A stretch of 64,000 nucleotides of DNA from Kitasatospora phosalacinea (GCF_030268885.1 NZ_BSSA01000011.1:164153-228152); one strand, 5' to 3'. Shown: positions 41,195 through 50,037, numbered from the stretch's first letter. The notes: generated from the sequence alone by a model not told the origin. Translations and numbers: made by a program.

Positions 41195-42099
41195 GCCGCC
41201 ACCGCCCGGTACTCGACGGCGTCCGCGGTCATCCGCATGAAAGCCTCCTCCAGGGAGTCGTGGGTCAACGACAGTTCGACGAGCACCACACGGTGCTCGG
41301 CGGCCAGCGCGCCCAGCCGGGCCGGATCGGCGTCCGGGACGTCGAAGACGCCGTCGCCGCGGGGCACCGCGTCGGGGTGGGCGGTGGCGAGCAGGGCGGC
41401 CAGGGCGGCCGGGTCGACGGCGCGGACCCGGACCCGGCGGCGGCCGTGGTGGGCCAGGAAGTCGGCGGTGGAGGTGTCGGCGAGCAGGCGGCCCCGGCCG
41501 ATCACCACCAGGTGGTCGGCGGTGAGGGCCATCTCCGCCATCAGGTGCGAGGAGACCAGCACCGCCCGTCCCTCGTCCGCGAGGCGGCGCAGCAGGCTCC
41601 GGATCCACCGGATGCCCTCCGCGTCCAGGCCGTTCACCGGCTCGTCCAGCAGCAGCGCGGCCGGGTCGCCGAGCAGGGCCGCCGCGATGCCCAGGCGCTG
41701 GCGCATGCCCAGCGAGAACGTGCGGATCCGGCGGTCGGCGACCTCGGCGAGGCCGACCAGGGCGAGCACCTCCGCGGTGCGGCGGGCGGGCAGGCCGTGC
41801 GAGGCGGCGATCCAGCGCAGGTGTCCGGCCGCGGTGCGGCCCGGGTGCACGGCCTGGGCGTCCAGCAGCGCGCCGACCCGCTCCAGCGGGCGGTCGAGGG
41901 CGGCGTAGGGCCGCCCGTCCACCAGCGCCGTCCCGGAGGTCGGCCGGTCCAGCCCCAGCACCATCCGCAGCGTCGTCGACTTGCCCGCCCCGTTCGGCCC
42001 CAGGAAGCCGGTCACCCGCCCGGGTTCGACCCGGAACGACAGGCCGTCCACGGCCCGCCGCCCGCCGTACGCCTTGGTCAGGTCGCGGATCTCGATCAC
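41191..42099 (-). CDS. ABC transporter ATP-binding protein
   Basis: This 302-aa ATPase has Walker A GPNGAGKST (residues 34-42), signature FSLGMRQR, Walker B ALLLDEP and the switch His in VLVSSHL. The ~80-residue C-terminal extension is typical of the BcrA/NatA-like exporters that work with a six-helix permease. The GTG start follows GGAAGGGAG. It is divergent from the two-component system gene at 42233, a frequent arrangement in which the system controls the exporter in response to a membrane-active compound. Confidence 0.93.
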   Translation of the reverse strand: MIEIRDLTKAYGGRRAVDGLSFRVEPGRVTGFLGPNGAGKSTTLRMVLGLDRPTSGTALVDGRPYAALDRPLERVGALLDAQAVHPGRTAAGHLRWIAASHGLPARRTAEVLALVGLAEVADRRIRTFSLGMRQRLGIAAALLGDPAALLLDEPVNGLDAEGIRWIRSLLRRLADEGRAVLVSSHLMAEMALTADHLVVIGRGRLLADTSTADFLAHHGRRRVRVRAVDPAALAALLATAHPDAVPRGDGVFDVPDADPARLGALAAEHRVVLVELSLTHDSLEEAFMRMTADAVEYRAVAA

Positions 42100-42220
42100 G
42101 GGAACTCCCTTCCTCCGGTTGCCTGTTCCGAGTCAACCGCCGGGACCGGGGCCGCCGGATCCCGCCCGCGGGTGGTCCGGCTCCATCCCGGGAGGGAGGA
42201 GGGGACGGGGGCGGACGGGG

Positions 42221-42226
42221 CAGGAT
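42221..42226 (+). promoter_or_regulatory. -10-like element of a leaderless promoter for the kinase gene
   Basis: CAGGAT matches four or five positions of the streptomycete -10 (TAGGAT type) and lies exactly 6 nt before the ATG at 42233. There is no good Shine-Dalgarno sequence. This mirrors the arrangement at 1290 and 51304. Confidence 0.35.
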
Positions 42227-42232
42227 GGGCGG

Positions 42233-43381
42233 ATGCCCGCACTCCTCGCCCCGCTGCTGCGCCCCGTGACGTACACCCGCTGGGTGCACCTGATGATCGG
42301 GCTGGTGTTCGCCGGGGTGGTGCTGCTGGTGTACCCGGGGACGGAGGGGGTGTCGACCGGGCGGGCGGTGCTGTCCGCGGTGGTGCTGGACGTGCCGCTG
42401 CTGTGCCTGGTGGCGCTGGTGCCGGGGGTGCGGCGCGGGGAGGGGGTGCAGGCGCGGCTGCTGCTGGCGCCCGCGCGGGAGGAGGAGATCGGGGTCGCCC
42501 CGTCGGCGGGCTGGGCGGACCGGGGGCGGACGGCGTGCTGGCTGGTGGCCCGGGTCGCGCTGGGGGTGGCGCTGGGCGCGGTGACGGCGCTCGCCGTCCG
42601 GACGGTGGCGGGTGCCCCGCTGCTCGCGCCGCCGGTGGCGTTCGCCCTGCTGTGGCTGGTGGTGTACGCCGGAAGGCTGCAACTCGCGCTGGCCGTACGT
42701 TTGTTGGGCCCGTCGGGGGCGGAGCGGCTGGCGGCCGCCGAGGCCCGGGCCGAGCGGCTGCTGGAGCGCAACCGGCTGGCCCGGGAGCTGCACGACTCGA
42801 TCGGGCACGCGCTGACGGTGACGGTGGTGCAGGCGGGCGCGGCCCGCGAGGTGGCCGATCCGGCGTTCCGGGAACGGGCGTTGGAGGCGATCGAGACCAC
42901 CGGGCGGCGGGCCCTGGACGACCTGGAACGGATGCTGGTGCTGCTGCGCGAGAGCCCCGACGCGACCGCCGTCGAGCAGCCCGGACTGGACCGCGCCCCC
43001 GAACTGTTCGCCGCCGCGACGGCGGCCGGCAGCCCCGTCGACGCCCGACTCGACGTCCGCGCCGCCGAGTTGCCCGGGGTGCTGTCCCGGGAGGCGTACC
43101 GCATCCTCCAGGAGGGCGTGACCAATGCGCTGCGGCACGCCCCCGGCGCGCCGGTCCTGGTCCGCGGAGCGGTGGACGCCGGGGTGCTGGAGCTGTCCTG
43201 CCGCAACGCCCGTACCGGAAAGGGCAGTTCGCGCAAGGGCGGCGGCAAGGGACTGCGCGGGGTGCGGGAGCGGGCGGTGCTGCTCGGCGGCGAGTGCGAG
43301 GCGGGGGAGACGGCCGCGGACGGGGACGGCGGGACGGAGTGGCTGCTGCGGGTGCGGCTGCCGCTACGGTTGGGCCGGTGA
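42233..43381 (+). CDS. Sensor histidine kinase (NarL-type, four-helix sensor)
   Basis: This 382-aa kinase has membrane helices at about residues 16-33, 41-62, 97-120 and 125-145, with a cytoplasmic loop between the second and third. The phosphoacceptor is H187 in RELHDSIGHAL. The ATPase domain is short, with N-box YRILQEGVTNALRHA and a compact G-box (GGGKGLRGVRERA). This matches the DesK-like intramembrane-sensing type common beside exporters. Its stop overlaps the regulator start by 4 bp (GTGA). Confidence 0.92.
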   Translation: MPALLAPLLRPVTYTRWVHLMIGLVFAGVVLLVYPGTEGVSTGRAVLSAVVLDVPLLCLVALVPGVRRGEGVQARLLLAPAREEEIGVAPSAGWADRGRTACWLVARVALGVALGAVTALAVRTVAGAPLLAPPVAFALLWLVVYAGRLQLALAVRLLGPSGAERLAAAEARAERLLERNRLARELHDSIGHALTVTVVQAGAAREVADPAFRERALEAIETTGRRALDDLERMLVLLRESPDATAVEQPGLDRAPELFAAATAAGSPVDARLDVRAAELPGVLSREAYRILQEGVTNALRHAPGAPVLVRGAVDAGVLELSCRNARTGKGSSRKGGGKGLRGVRERAVLLGGECEAGETAADGDGGTEWLLRVRLPLRLGR

Positions 43382-44124
43382 GCGTGGTCAAGGTGCTGCT
43401 GGTCGACGACGAGGAACTGATCCGCTTCGGCCTGCGCGCCGTCCTGGACGCCCAGCCGGACCTGGAGGTGGTCGGCGAGGCGGCCGACGGCGCCGAGGCG
43501 CTCGGCCTGGTCCGCTCGCTGCGCCCCGACGTGGTGCTGATGGACGTCCGGATGCCCGGCCTGGACGGCCTCGCCGCGACCCGGGCGATCCTGCGCGACG
43601 CCGACCGCGGCCCCGACCGGCCGCCGAAGATCCTGGTGGTCACCACCTTCGAGGCCGACGACTACGTGTACGAGGCGCTGCGCGCGGGCGCCGACGGCTT
43701 CCTGCTCAAGCGCTCCCGCCCGGCCGAGGTCGTCCAGGCCGTCCGGCTGGTCGCGGCCGGCGGGTCGCTGCTGTTCCCGGCCGCGATCCGCCGCCTCGCC
43801 GCCGCCCGGGCCGGGCACGCCGCCGACGGCGGCGCGGTGGCGCGGGCGGGCCTGACCGGACGGGAGGGCGAGGTGCTGCGGCTGATGGCCCGCGGCCTGT
43901 CCAACGCGGAGATCGGCGCACAGCTGCACCTGGGCGTGCAGACCGTGAAGACGCACGTCAGCGCGGTGCTCGGCAAGCTCGGCGCCCGCGACCGCACCCA
44001 GGCGGTGATCGCCGCCTACGAGTCCGGCTTCGTCACCCCCGCCCCCGAGGGGCCCGCAGGAGGGCGGAGCTCCCGGGGTGCTTTCGGGGGCTCCGCCGCG
44101 GGTCAGTCGTCGGAGCCGTCGTAG
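43378..44124 (+). CDS. NarL/LuxR-family response regulator
   Basis: This 248-aa regulator has a receiver domain with D10-D11, phospho-acceptor D56 in LMDVRMPG and the Lys of FLLKRS, and a LuxR helix-turn-helix at about residues 155-215 (LTGREGEVLRLMARGLSNAEIGAQ). A ~35-residue Gly/Ser-rich tail runs past the usual end, and its last 22 bp overlap the 3' end of the convergent gene (44103-44771). It is cognate to the coupled kinase and likely regulates the divergent ABC operon. Confidence 0.93.
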   Translation: MSVVKVLLVDDEELIRFGLRAVLDAQPDLEVVGEAADGAEALGLVRSLRPDVVLMDVRMPGLDGLAATRAILRDADRGPDRPPKILVVTTFEADDYVYEALRAGADGFLLKRSRPAEVVQAVRLVAAGGSLLFPAAIRRLAAARAGHAADGGAVARAGLTGREGEVLRLMARGLSNAEIGAQLHLGVQTVKTHVSAVLGKLGARDRTQAVIAAYESGFVTPAPEGPAGGRSSRGAFGGSAAGQSSEPS

Positions 44125-44771
44125 AGGTTGTCGCTGAGCCAGGAGGGGGCGTCGTACTCCTTGGCGCAGGTGTGCACGGCTTCCTGGGTGATCGAGTTGT
44201 TCCGGCAGTCGAGGTAGTCGCGGTAGACGAACTGCACGGTGAAGACGCTCAGCGAGACGACCAGGGCGAGGCCGCCGGTCAGGAGGGCGCTGAGGGCGGC
44301 CGGGACCTGGGGGCGGACGGGGCGGGGGGAGAAGGGGTCGGCCGCGGGTTCGGCGGGGGTGCGCAGGACGGTGACGGCGTACCAGATGGCGAGCAGGGCC
44401 AGCGGGAAGGCCAGCCAGTACTGGTGGAACAGGGTGGCGAGCAGGGCGGCGAAGCCGGAGAGCAGGGCGTTGCGGGTGGCGCGCTGCGTCGGGTCGGCCG
44501 GGTCGGGCTTGGGCGGGGCGGGCTGCTGCCGGCCGGGGTCGGGACGGGGGCCCCACGGCGGGGGCTGGGGGAGGTCCTCGTCGGGGCGGCCGTCCGGCTG
44601 CCGTCCGTCCGGCTGCTGCCCGTCCGGCTGCCGTCCGTCCGGCTGCTGCCCGTCCGGCTGCTGCCCGGTCGCGGGGGGCCGGGGGGTGCGGGGCCGCCAC
44701 GGCTGGTCGGGCGCGCCGGGCGGAGGGGGCGCGAAGGGGTTGCGCTCGCCGCTGTCCTCGCCGCTGCTCAT
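44103..44771 (-). CDS. Membrane protein with a Pro/Gln-rich repeat tail
   Basis: This 222-aa protein has a Pro-rich cytoplasmic N-terminus (residues 1-90) with five QPDG(Q/R) repeats, followed by about three membrane helices (~100-135 and ~165-190) and a short outside tail containing two Cys (CRNNSITQEAVHTC) that could form a disulfide. No family is recognised. The ATG at 44771 was chosen as the first codon preceding a plausible N-terminus; an in-frame ATG at 44870 would add 33 residues. Confidence 0.7.
   Translation of the reverse strand: MSSGEDSGERNPFAPPPPGAPDQPWRPRTPRPPATGQQPDGQQPDGRQPDGQQPDGRQPDGRPDEDLPQPPPWGPRPDPGRQQPAPPKPDPADPTQRATRNALLSGFAALLATLFHQYWLAFPLALLAIWYAVTVLRTPAEPAADPFSPRPVRPQVPAALSALLTGGLALVVSLSVFTVQFVYRDYLDCRNNSITQEAVHTCAKEYDAPSWLSDNLYDGSDD
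44591..44665 (-). repeat. Five 15-bp tandem repeats coding QPDG(Q/R)
   Basis: Five copies of cgtccggctgNNgNc (44591, 44606, 44621, 44636, 44651) encode the pentapeptide repeats of the membrane protein. Two versions alternate (ccgtc and ctgcc endings), pointing to earlier duplication of a 30-bp pair. Confidence 0.9.
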
Positions 44772-45137
44772 GGTCTCGGCCGTTTCTGCTCGTCGGGTGG
44801 TCCGCCCCGTCGGTGGGGGAGTGGGCGGTCCGGTCAATGATCCCCCAGTCGGTTTCCGGCCGTACGGCACCCTGCCGGGTCGGTACCGGGCCGCAACGTT
44901 TTCCGGCGGGAGATCCCCGTCTCAACTACGCGCGTAGCGTGGCCGGGCGGTTACGGGCGGCCTCCCACCTGCCGTTATCGTGGTGACGGTCGGCAGCTTC
45001 CATCGGTTCCTCGGGCACCCGCAGCGCCGCGGCCCCCGGCGATCCGCCGCCCGCTCCCGACCTGCCGCCGCCCGTAGTGGCCCCACCGACGGTGGACGTA
45101 CCAGCGGGCGACAACCCGACGTACGGAGAATCGCGCC
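44772..45137. other. Divergent promoter region between the membrane protein and purN
   Basis: About 365 bp without a supported gene. A GGAGA ribosome site lies about 10 nt before the purN GTG. I could not pick a convincing promoter for purNH; acgcgcgtagcgt at 44930-44942 is a weak dyad. Confidence 0.4.
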
Positions 45138-45797
45138 GTGGCTGCCGCTGACGCCCAAGTGTTCCCGCCCCGTACCCCCGGACCGGCCCGGCTGGTGGTG
45201 CTGGTCTCCGGCTCCGGCACCAACCTGCAGGCGCTGATCGACGCCGCCGCCGACCCCGCCTACGGCGCGGAGATCGTCGCGGTGGGCGCCGACCGGGACG
45301 GCATCGCGGGCATCGAGCGGGCGCAGCGGGCCGGCGTCCCGGTCTTCGTCGAGCGGGTCAAGGACCACGCCGACCGGGCGGCCTGGGACGCCGCGCTGAC
45401 CGCCGCCGTCGCCGCGCACGAACCCGACCTGGTGGTCACCGCCGGGTTCATGAAGATCCTCGGCCCCGCGTTCGTCGCCGCCTTCGCCGGGCGCACCGTC
45501 AACACCCACCCCGCCCTGCTGCCCGCCTTCCCGGGGGCGCACGGCGTGCCGGACGCGCTGGCGTACGGGGTGAAGGTCACCGGCTGCACCGTGCACCTGG
45601 TGGACGCCGGGGTCGACACCGGGCCGATCATCGCCCAGGGCGTGGTGGAGGTCGAGGACGCCGACCACGCCGACGGCGGCGAGGCGCTGCACGAGCGCAT
45701 CAAGACTGTCGAGCGCAAGCTGCTCGTCGAGGTCGTGGGCCGGCTGGCCCGCGAAGGACACCGCATCGAGGACCGAAAGGTATGGATTCCGGCATGA
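45138..45797 (+). CDS. purN: Phosphoribosylglycinamide formyltransferase
   Basis: This 219-aa GAR transformylase transfers a formyl group from 10-formyl-THF to GAR in purine synthesis. Motifs include VLVSGSGTNLQALIDA (phosphate binding), the catalytic Asn and His in NTHPALLPAFPGAHG and the Asp of DAGVDTGPIIAQ. The GTG start adds a ~15-residue tail before the domain. The stop overlaps the purH start (ATGA), so the two are translated together, and folD further downstream supplies its one-carbon donor. Confidence 0.97.
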   Translation: MAAADAQVFPPRTPGPARLVVLVSGSGTNLQALIDAAADPAYGAEIVAVGADRDGIAGIERAQRAGVPVFVERVKDHADRAAWDAALTAAVAAHEPDLVVTAGFMKILGPAFVAAFAGRTVNTHPALLPAFPGAHGVPDALAYGVKVTGCTVHLVDAGVDTGPIIAQGVVEVEDADHADGGEALHERIKTVERKLLVEVVGRLAREGHRIEDRKVWIPA

Positions 45798-47377
45798 GCG
45801 CCGCTTCCTCCGGCAACACCCCCGTCTCCGAGAACGTGCGCCCGATCCGGCGTGCGCTGATCAGCGTCTACGACAAGACCGGGCTGGAGGAGCTGGCCCA
45901 GGGGCTGCACGCCGCCGGGGTCGCCATCGTCTCCACCGGCTCCACCGCCGGGCGGATCGCCGCCGCGGGCGTCCCGGTGACCGAGGTCTCCGAGCTGACC
46001 GGCTTCCCCGAGTGCCTGGACGGCCGGGTCAAGACCCTGCACCCGCGCGTGCACGCCGGCGTGCTGGCCGACCTGCGCCTGGAGTCGCACCGCGCGCAGC
46101 TCGCCGAGCTGGGCGTCGAGCCCTTCGACCTGGTCGTGGTGAACCTGTACCCGTTCACCGCCACCGTCGCCTCCGGCGCCACCCCGGACGAGTGCGTCGA
46201 GCAGATCGACATCGGCGGCCCGTCCATGGTCCGCGCCGCCGCGAAGAACCACCCCTCGGTGGCCGTCGTGGTCGACCCGGCCCGCTACGAGGACGTGCTG
46301 ACCGCCGTGCGGGGCGGCGGCTTCGACCTGCTGACCCGCAAGCGCCTGGCCGCCGCCGCGTTCGCGCACACCGCCGCGTACGACGTCGCGGTGGCGAGCT
46401 GGTTCGAGGAGTCGGGCTACACCGAGTCCGAGGCCGCGTTCCCGTCCTTCCTGGGCTCCACCTGGGAGCTCGGCAACGTCCTGCGCTACGGCGAGAACCC
46501 GCACCAGCAGGCCGCGCTCTACACCGACGGCACCGGCGGCCTGGCGGGCGCCGAGCAGCTGCAGGGCAAGGAGATGTCCTACAACAACTACGTGGACACC
46601 GACGCGGCCCGCCGCGCCGCGTACGACCACGAGGGCCCGGCCGTCGCCATCATCAAGCACGCCAACCCGTGCGGCATCGGCACCGGCGCGGACGTCGCCG
46701 AGGCGCACCGCAAGGCCCACGCCTGCGACCCGGTCTCCGCGTACGGCGGCGTGATCGCCGTCAACCGCCCGGTGACCGTCGAGCTGGCCGAGCAGATCGC
46801 CCCGATCTTCACCGAGGTCGTCGTCGCCCCCGACTACGAGGACGGCGCCCTGGAGGTGCTGGCCAAGAAGAAGAACCTCCGGGTGCTGCGCGCCCCCGGG
46901 GCGCCCGCCGACGCGCTGGAGTCCCGCCGGATCTCCGGCGGCCTGCTGCTCCAGCAGGTCGACCGGGTCGACGCGGCCGGTGACGACCCGTCCACCTGGA
47001 CGCTGGCCACCGGCGAGGCGCTGTCCGCCGAGGAGCTCGCCGAGCTGTCCTTCGCCTGGCGGGCCTGCCGGGCCGTCAAGTCCAACGCGATCCTGCTCGC
47101 CAAGGACGGCGCCTCGGTCGGCGTCGGCATGGGCCAGGTCAACCGGGTCGACTCCTGCAAGCTCGCCGTGGAGCGGGCCGGCGAGCGCGCCCGGGGCGCC
47201 TACGCCGCCTCCGACGCGTTCTTCCCGTTCGCCGACGGCCTGGAGATCCTGCTCGCCGCGGGCGTCAAGGCCGTGGTGCAGCCCGGCGGTTCGATCCGCG
47301 ACGAGGAGGTCGTCGCGGCGGCCGAGAAGGCGGGCGTGACCATGTACCTCACCGGCACCCGGCACTTCTTCCACTGA
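45794..47377 (+). CDS. purH: Bifunctional AICAR transformylase / IMP cyclohydrolase
   Basis: This 527-aa enzyme carries out the last two steps of IMP synthesis. The N-terminal MGS-like IMP cyclohydrolase domain starts RRALISVYDKTG, and the C-terminal AICAR transformylase domain carries the catalytic KHANPCG and the late PGGSIRD. I prefer the ATG at 45794, which overlaps the purN stop by 4 bp; an in-frame ATG at 45782 would add four residues but sits only 2 nt after GAAAGG. Confidence 0.97.
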   Translation: MSAASSGNTPVSENVRPIRRALISVYDKTGLEELAQGLHAAGVAIVSTGSTAGRIAAAGVPVTEVSELTGFPECLDGRVKTLHPRVHAGVLADLRLESHRAQLAELGVEPFDLVVVNLYPFTATVASGATPDECVEQIDIGGPSMVRAAAKNHPSVAVVVDPARYEDVLTAVRGGGFDLLTRKRLAAAAFAHTAAYDVAVASWFEESGYTESEAAFPSFLGSTWELGNVLRYGENPHQQAALYTDGTGGLAGAEQLQGKEMSYNNYVDTDAARRAAYDHEGPAVAIIKHANPCGIGTGADVAEAHRKAHACDPVSAYGGVIAVNRPVTVELAEQIAPIFTEVVVAPDYEDGALEVLAKKKNLRVLRAPGAPADALESRRISGGLLLQQVDRVDAAGDDPSTWTLATGEALSAEELAELSFAWRACRAVKSNAILLAKDGASVGVGMGQVNRVDSCKLAVERAGERARGAYAASDAFFPFADGLEILLAAGVKAVVQPGGSIRDEEVVAAAEKAGVTMYLTGTRHFFH

Positions 47378-47390
47378 TCCGCCGACCACG

Positions 47391-47432
47391 CCGAGGGCCC
47401 CGCACTCCGAGCTCGGAGTGCGGGGCCCTCGG
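47391..47432. terminator. Perfect 42-bp palindrome, bidirectional terminator
   Basis: Positions 47391-47411 (ccgagggccccgcactccgag) are the exact reverse complement of 47412-47432, without a spacer. It sits between the convergent purH and RDD genes. Confidence 0.9.
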
Positions 47433-47446
47433 GCGTCGCGGCGCGG

Positions 47447-48178
47447 TTACTTCTTGACCACCAGGGTGCCGGCGGCCCGGTCGTGCCAGCCCTGCAGCTT
47501 GCCCGAGTTGTCGAAGAACGGCGACACCCAGACCAGCAGCATGCCGAGGCCGCAGGCCAGGTAGCCCACCCACGGGATGAGGAAGCGGACGAAGCCGGCG
47601 CCCAGGCCCGGGTGCTGGCCGTTGTTCTCGCGCACCACGCGCAGGCCCAGCGCCATCTTGCCGACGGTCGCGCCCGCCAGGCTGATCAGCAGCCACTCGT
47701 AGAGCAGGCTGAACGCGATGATCACCGCGGCCATGGTGAAGAACACGGCGACCGCACTGTTGCTGGCGTCCGCCACGCAGCTGTTGTAGTCCGAGCTGGT
47801 GTAGTCGCACTTGTCGGCCTTGTTGGCCAGACCGACCGCGCCGGCCATGCCCGCGGCCATGGCGATGCCGATGATCACACCGGTGACCAGGCCGTCCAGC
47901 AGGCGGGCCAGGAAGCGCATGCCCATGGTCGCGACCTGCACGGTCCCCAGGTTCGGGACGTTGATGTAGCCGTTGTTGGCCTGGAGCGTGCCGGGCGCCG
48001 GCGGGTAGCCGTAGTTGGCCTGCGGCGGCACCTGCTGCGGGTAGCCGTAGGGCTGCTGCGGCTGCCCCTGCTGCGGGTAGCCGTAGCCCGCGGGCGGCGG
48101 GGCCTGCTGCGGGTAGCCGTAGCCGGGCTGCTGCGGCGGCTGGCCGTACGGGTTGTTCGGGTCGGGCGGGTAACTCAA
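47447..48178 (-). CDS. RDD-family membrane protein with a Pro/Gln/Tyr-rich tail
   Basis: This 243-aa protein has a cytoplasmic N-terminus (1-75) rich in YGYPQQ-type repeats and an RDD domain (about 85-240) with three or four membrane helices, the RLLDG motif and GKMALGLRVV. RDD proteins are thought to be small ion or solute transporters or membrane organisers. The start is a rare TTG: GGAGG lies 5 nt upstream, and no ATG or GTG in frame has a comparable site. Proline-rich RDD proteins of this type are common in streptomycetes. Confidence 0.85.
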   Translation of the reverse strand: MSYPPDPNNPYGQPPQQPGYGYPQQAPPPAGYGYPQQGQPQQPYGYPQQVPPQANYGYPPAPGTLQANNGYINVPNLGTVQVATMGMRFLARLLDGLVTGVIIGIAMAAGMAGAVGLANKADKCDYTSSDYNSCVADASNSAVAVFFTMAAVIIAFSLLYEWLLISLAGATVGKMALGLRVVRENNGQHPGLGAGFVRFLIPWVGYLACGLGMLLVWVSPFFDNSGKLQGWHDRAAGTLVVKK

Positions 48179-48763
48179 CGGTGCCTCCGGGCAGGAAGGG
48201 GCGTGGACGGGACAGGGAAAACACGGGGACGGGCGGGCAGGGGCACCGACCGCGGGGCAGAGTAGCGGACCACTCCGACGGAACACAGGTCAACGGCCAT
48301 CACCGCACCGCCCGTTCAGGGCCGTGCGGCGCCCGCCGGGCGCCGACGACGGGACGCCGCCGCCGTGGCAGCGGGCGGGAGCGGGGCGGGCGGGGCGGGC
48401 GCCCCGGCGGCGTTCACGGCCCGGCGGGGGAACGGCGCGACGCAGCGGCAGCCGTGCCGCGGACGCCCTGCGGCCCCGGCTGGTGCGGTTCGCTCACTGT
48501 CGTTCTTCCCCCGGCTGTCGTCCCCCGCCGGCGACAGCCCGTCACCAGGGCCCGGCACGGCAGGGATTGCCCCGCCATCGTCGTCCGTACCACACCGCCG
48601 TGTCCAGCCGCCTCCCGCAACCCGGACCGGACCGTGGCAGAACCGCAACGGGCCCGGTACGCTCCGTGGCCCCGCGCCGACCCCCGGTGGCGGGCGGCGG
48701 CGCGCGGGTCCGGCAGGCGGTCCGGCGGCGCGGTCCGCCCCCCGGATCCGGGAGAATGGGCCC
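48179..48763. other. Non-coding region upstream of folD
   Basis: About 585 bp between the divergent RDD and folD genes. Open frames on both strands lack ribosome sites and recognisable motifs. I see no clear hairpin, riboswitch or tRNA. GAGAAT (48752-48757) lies exactly 6 nt before the folD ATG and may be a leaderless-type -10. Confidence 0.4.
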
Positions 48764-49618
48764 ATGACTGCCCAGATTCTCGATGGCAAGGCCACCGCGG
48801 CCGCGATCAAGTCCGAACTCGCCGTCCGCGTGGCGGCCCTCAAGGAGCGGGGCATCGTCCCCGGCCTCGGCACCGTCCTGGTCGGCGACGACCCGGGCAG
48901 CCGGTGGTACGTCAACGGCAAGCACCGGGACTGCGCGGAGATCGGCATCGCCTCGATCCAGCGCGAGCTGCCGGAGACCGCCACCCAGGAGGACGTCGAG
49001 AACGTCGTCCGCGAGCTCAACGCCGACCCGTCCTGCACCGGCTACATCGTCCAACTGCCGCTCCCCAAGGGCCTGGACCAGAACCGCGTGCTCGAACTCA
49101 TGGACCCCGACAAGGACGCCGACGGCCTGCACCCGACCTCGCTCGGCCGCCTCGTCCTCGGCATCGACGGCCCGCTGCCCTGCACCCCGCTCGGCATCGT
49201 CGAGCTGCTCCGCCGCCACGACGTCGCCGTCGACGGCGCCGAGGTCGTCGTGGTCGGCCGCGGCATCACCGTCGGCCGCTCCATCGGCCTGCTGCTCACC
49301 CGCCGCAGCGAGAACGCCACCGTGACGCTCTGCCACACCGGCACCCGCGACCTCGCCGCGCACCTGCGCAACGCCGACGTCATCGTCGCCGCCGCCGGTG
49401 TCCCGCACCTGGTCAAGCCCGAGGACGTCAAGCCCGGCGCGGCCGTCCTCGACGTCGGCGTCTCGCGCAGCGAGGGCAAGATCGTCGGCGACGTGCACCC
49501 CGGCGTCGCCGAGGTGGCCGGCTGGATCTCCCCCAACCCCGGCGGCGTCGGCCCGATGACCCGCGCGATGCTCCTCAACAACATCGTCGAGGCGGCCGAG
49601 CGCCGCGCCGGCGTCTGA
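48764..49618 (+). CDS. folD: Methylenetetrahydrofolate dehydrogenase / cyclohydrolase
   Basis: This 284-aa bifunctional enzyme makes 10-formyl-THF, the cofactor of PurN and PurH encoded just upstream. The catalytic lysine lies in SRWYVNGKHRDC, and the conserved VQLPLPK, GRLVLG, VVGRGITVGRSIGLLL (NADP site) and PGGVGPMTRAMLLNN motifs are all present. The DUF3017 gene starts 5 bp downstream, a pairing conserved in streptomycetes as I recall. Confidence 0.97.
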   Translation: MTAQILDGKATAAAIKSELAVRVAALKERGIVPGLGTVLVGDDPGSRWYVNGKHRDCAEIGIASIQRELPETATQEDVENVVRELNADPSCTGYIVQLPLPKGLDQNRVLELMDPDKDADGLHPTSLGRLVLGIDGPLPCTPLGIVELLRRHDVAVDGAEVVVVGRGITVGRSIGLLLTRRSENATVTLCHTGTRDLAAHLRNADVIVAAAGVPHLVKPEDVKPGAAVLDVGVSRSEGKIVGDVHPGVAEVAGWISPNPGGVGPMTRAMLLNNIVEAAERRAGV

Positions 49619-49623
49619 CACCG

Positions 49624-50037
49624 GTGCCCGGCGTCACGCGGCGCGGCCGTCGCCGCCCACCCGTCACCACCCAGGGCACCCTGCCCCCGGAGGGCTCGGC
49701 GGCCGCGCTCGGCCGCGGCCACTCGCTGCCGCTGCGGCAGTGGCCGATCACGCTGGTCCTCCTCGTCGCCGGGGCGGGCCTGCTCATCACCTGGCAGGGC
49801 CACTTCCGCCTCGGCCTGCTCGCGGTCGGGGCGGCCCCGCTGCTCGGCGCCCTGCTCAGGCTGGGCCTGTCCGACGTCGGCATGCTCGCCGTCCGCAGCC
49901 GGTTCACCGACGTCGCGCTGATGTCCGTGCTCGGCGGGGTGATCGTCCTGCTCACGCTGGTGGCCCAGCCCGACCCGTGGCTGCGGGTGCCGGTGCTGGA
50001 GAACGTCGGACGGCTCATCGGGCACCCCATGGGGTGA
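49624..50037 (+). CDS. DUF3017-family small membrane protein
   Basis: This ~137-aa protein has three hydrophobic helices (about residues 40-60, 65-82 and 95-115) with the conserved VGMLAVRSRFTD between the second and third, typical of DUF3017. It follows folD by 5 bp and is probably co-transcribed. The GTG at 49624 is the most likely start because later in-frame start codons would remove the N-terminal region before the first helix; no strong ribosome site is present. Function unknown. Confidence 0.75.
   Translation: MPGVTRRGRRRPPVTTQGTLPPEGSAAALGRGHSLPLRQWPITLVLLVAGAGLLITWQGHFRLGLLAVGAAPLLGALLRLGLSDVGMLAVRSRFTDVALMSVLGGVIVLLTLVAQPDPWLRVPVLENVGRLIGHPMG

Noticed and set aside
48316..49038. 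A minus-strand open frame covering the folD upstream gap
   Set aside because: It overlaps folD antisense and shows the usual Arg/Pro/Ser-rich shadow composition.
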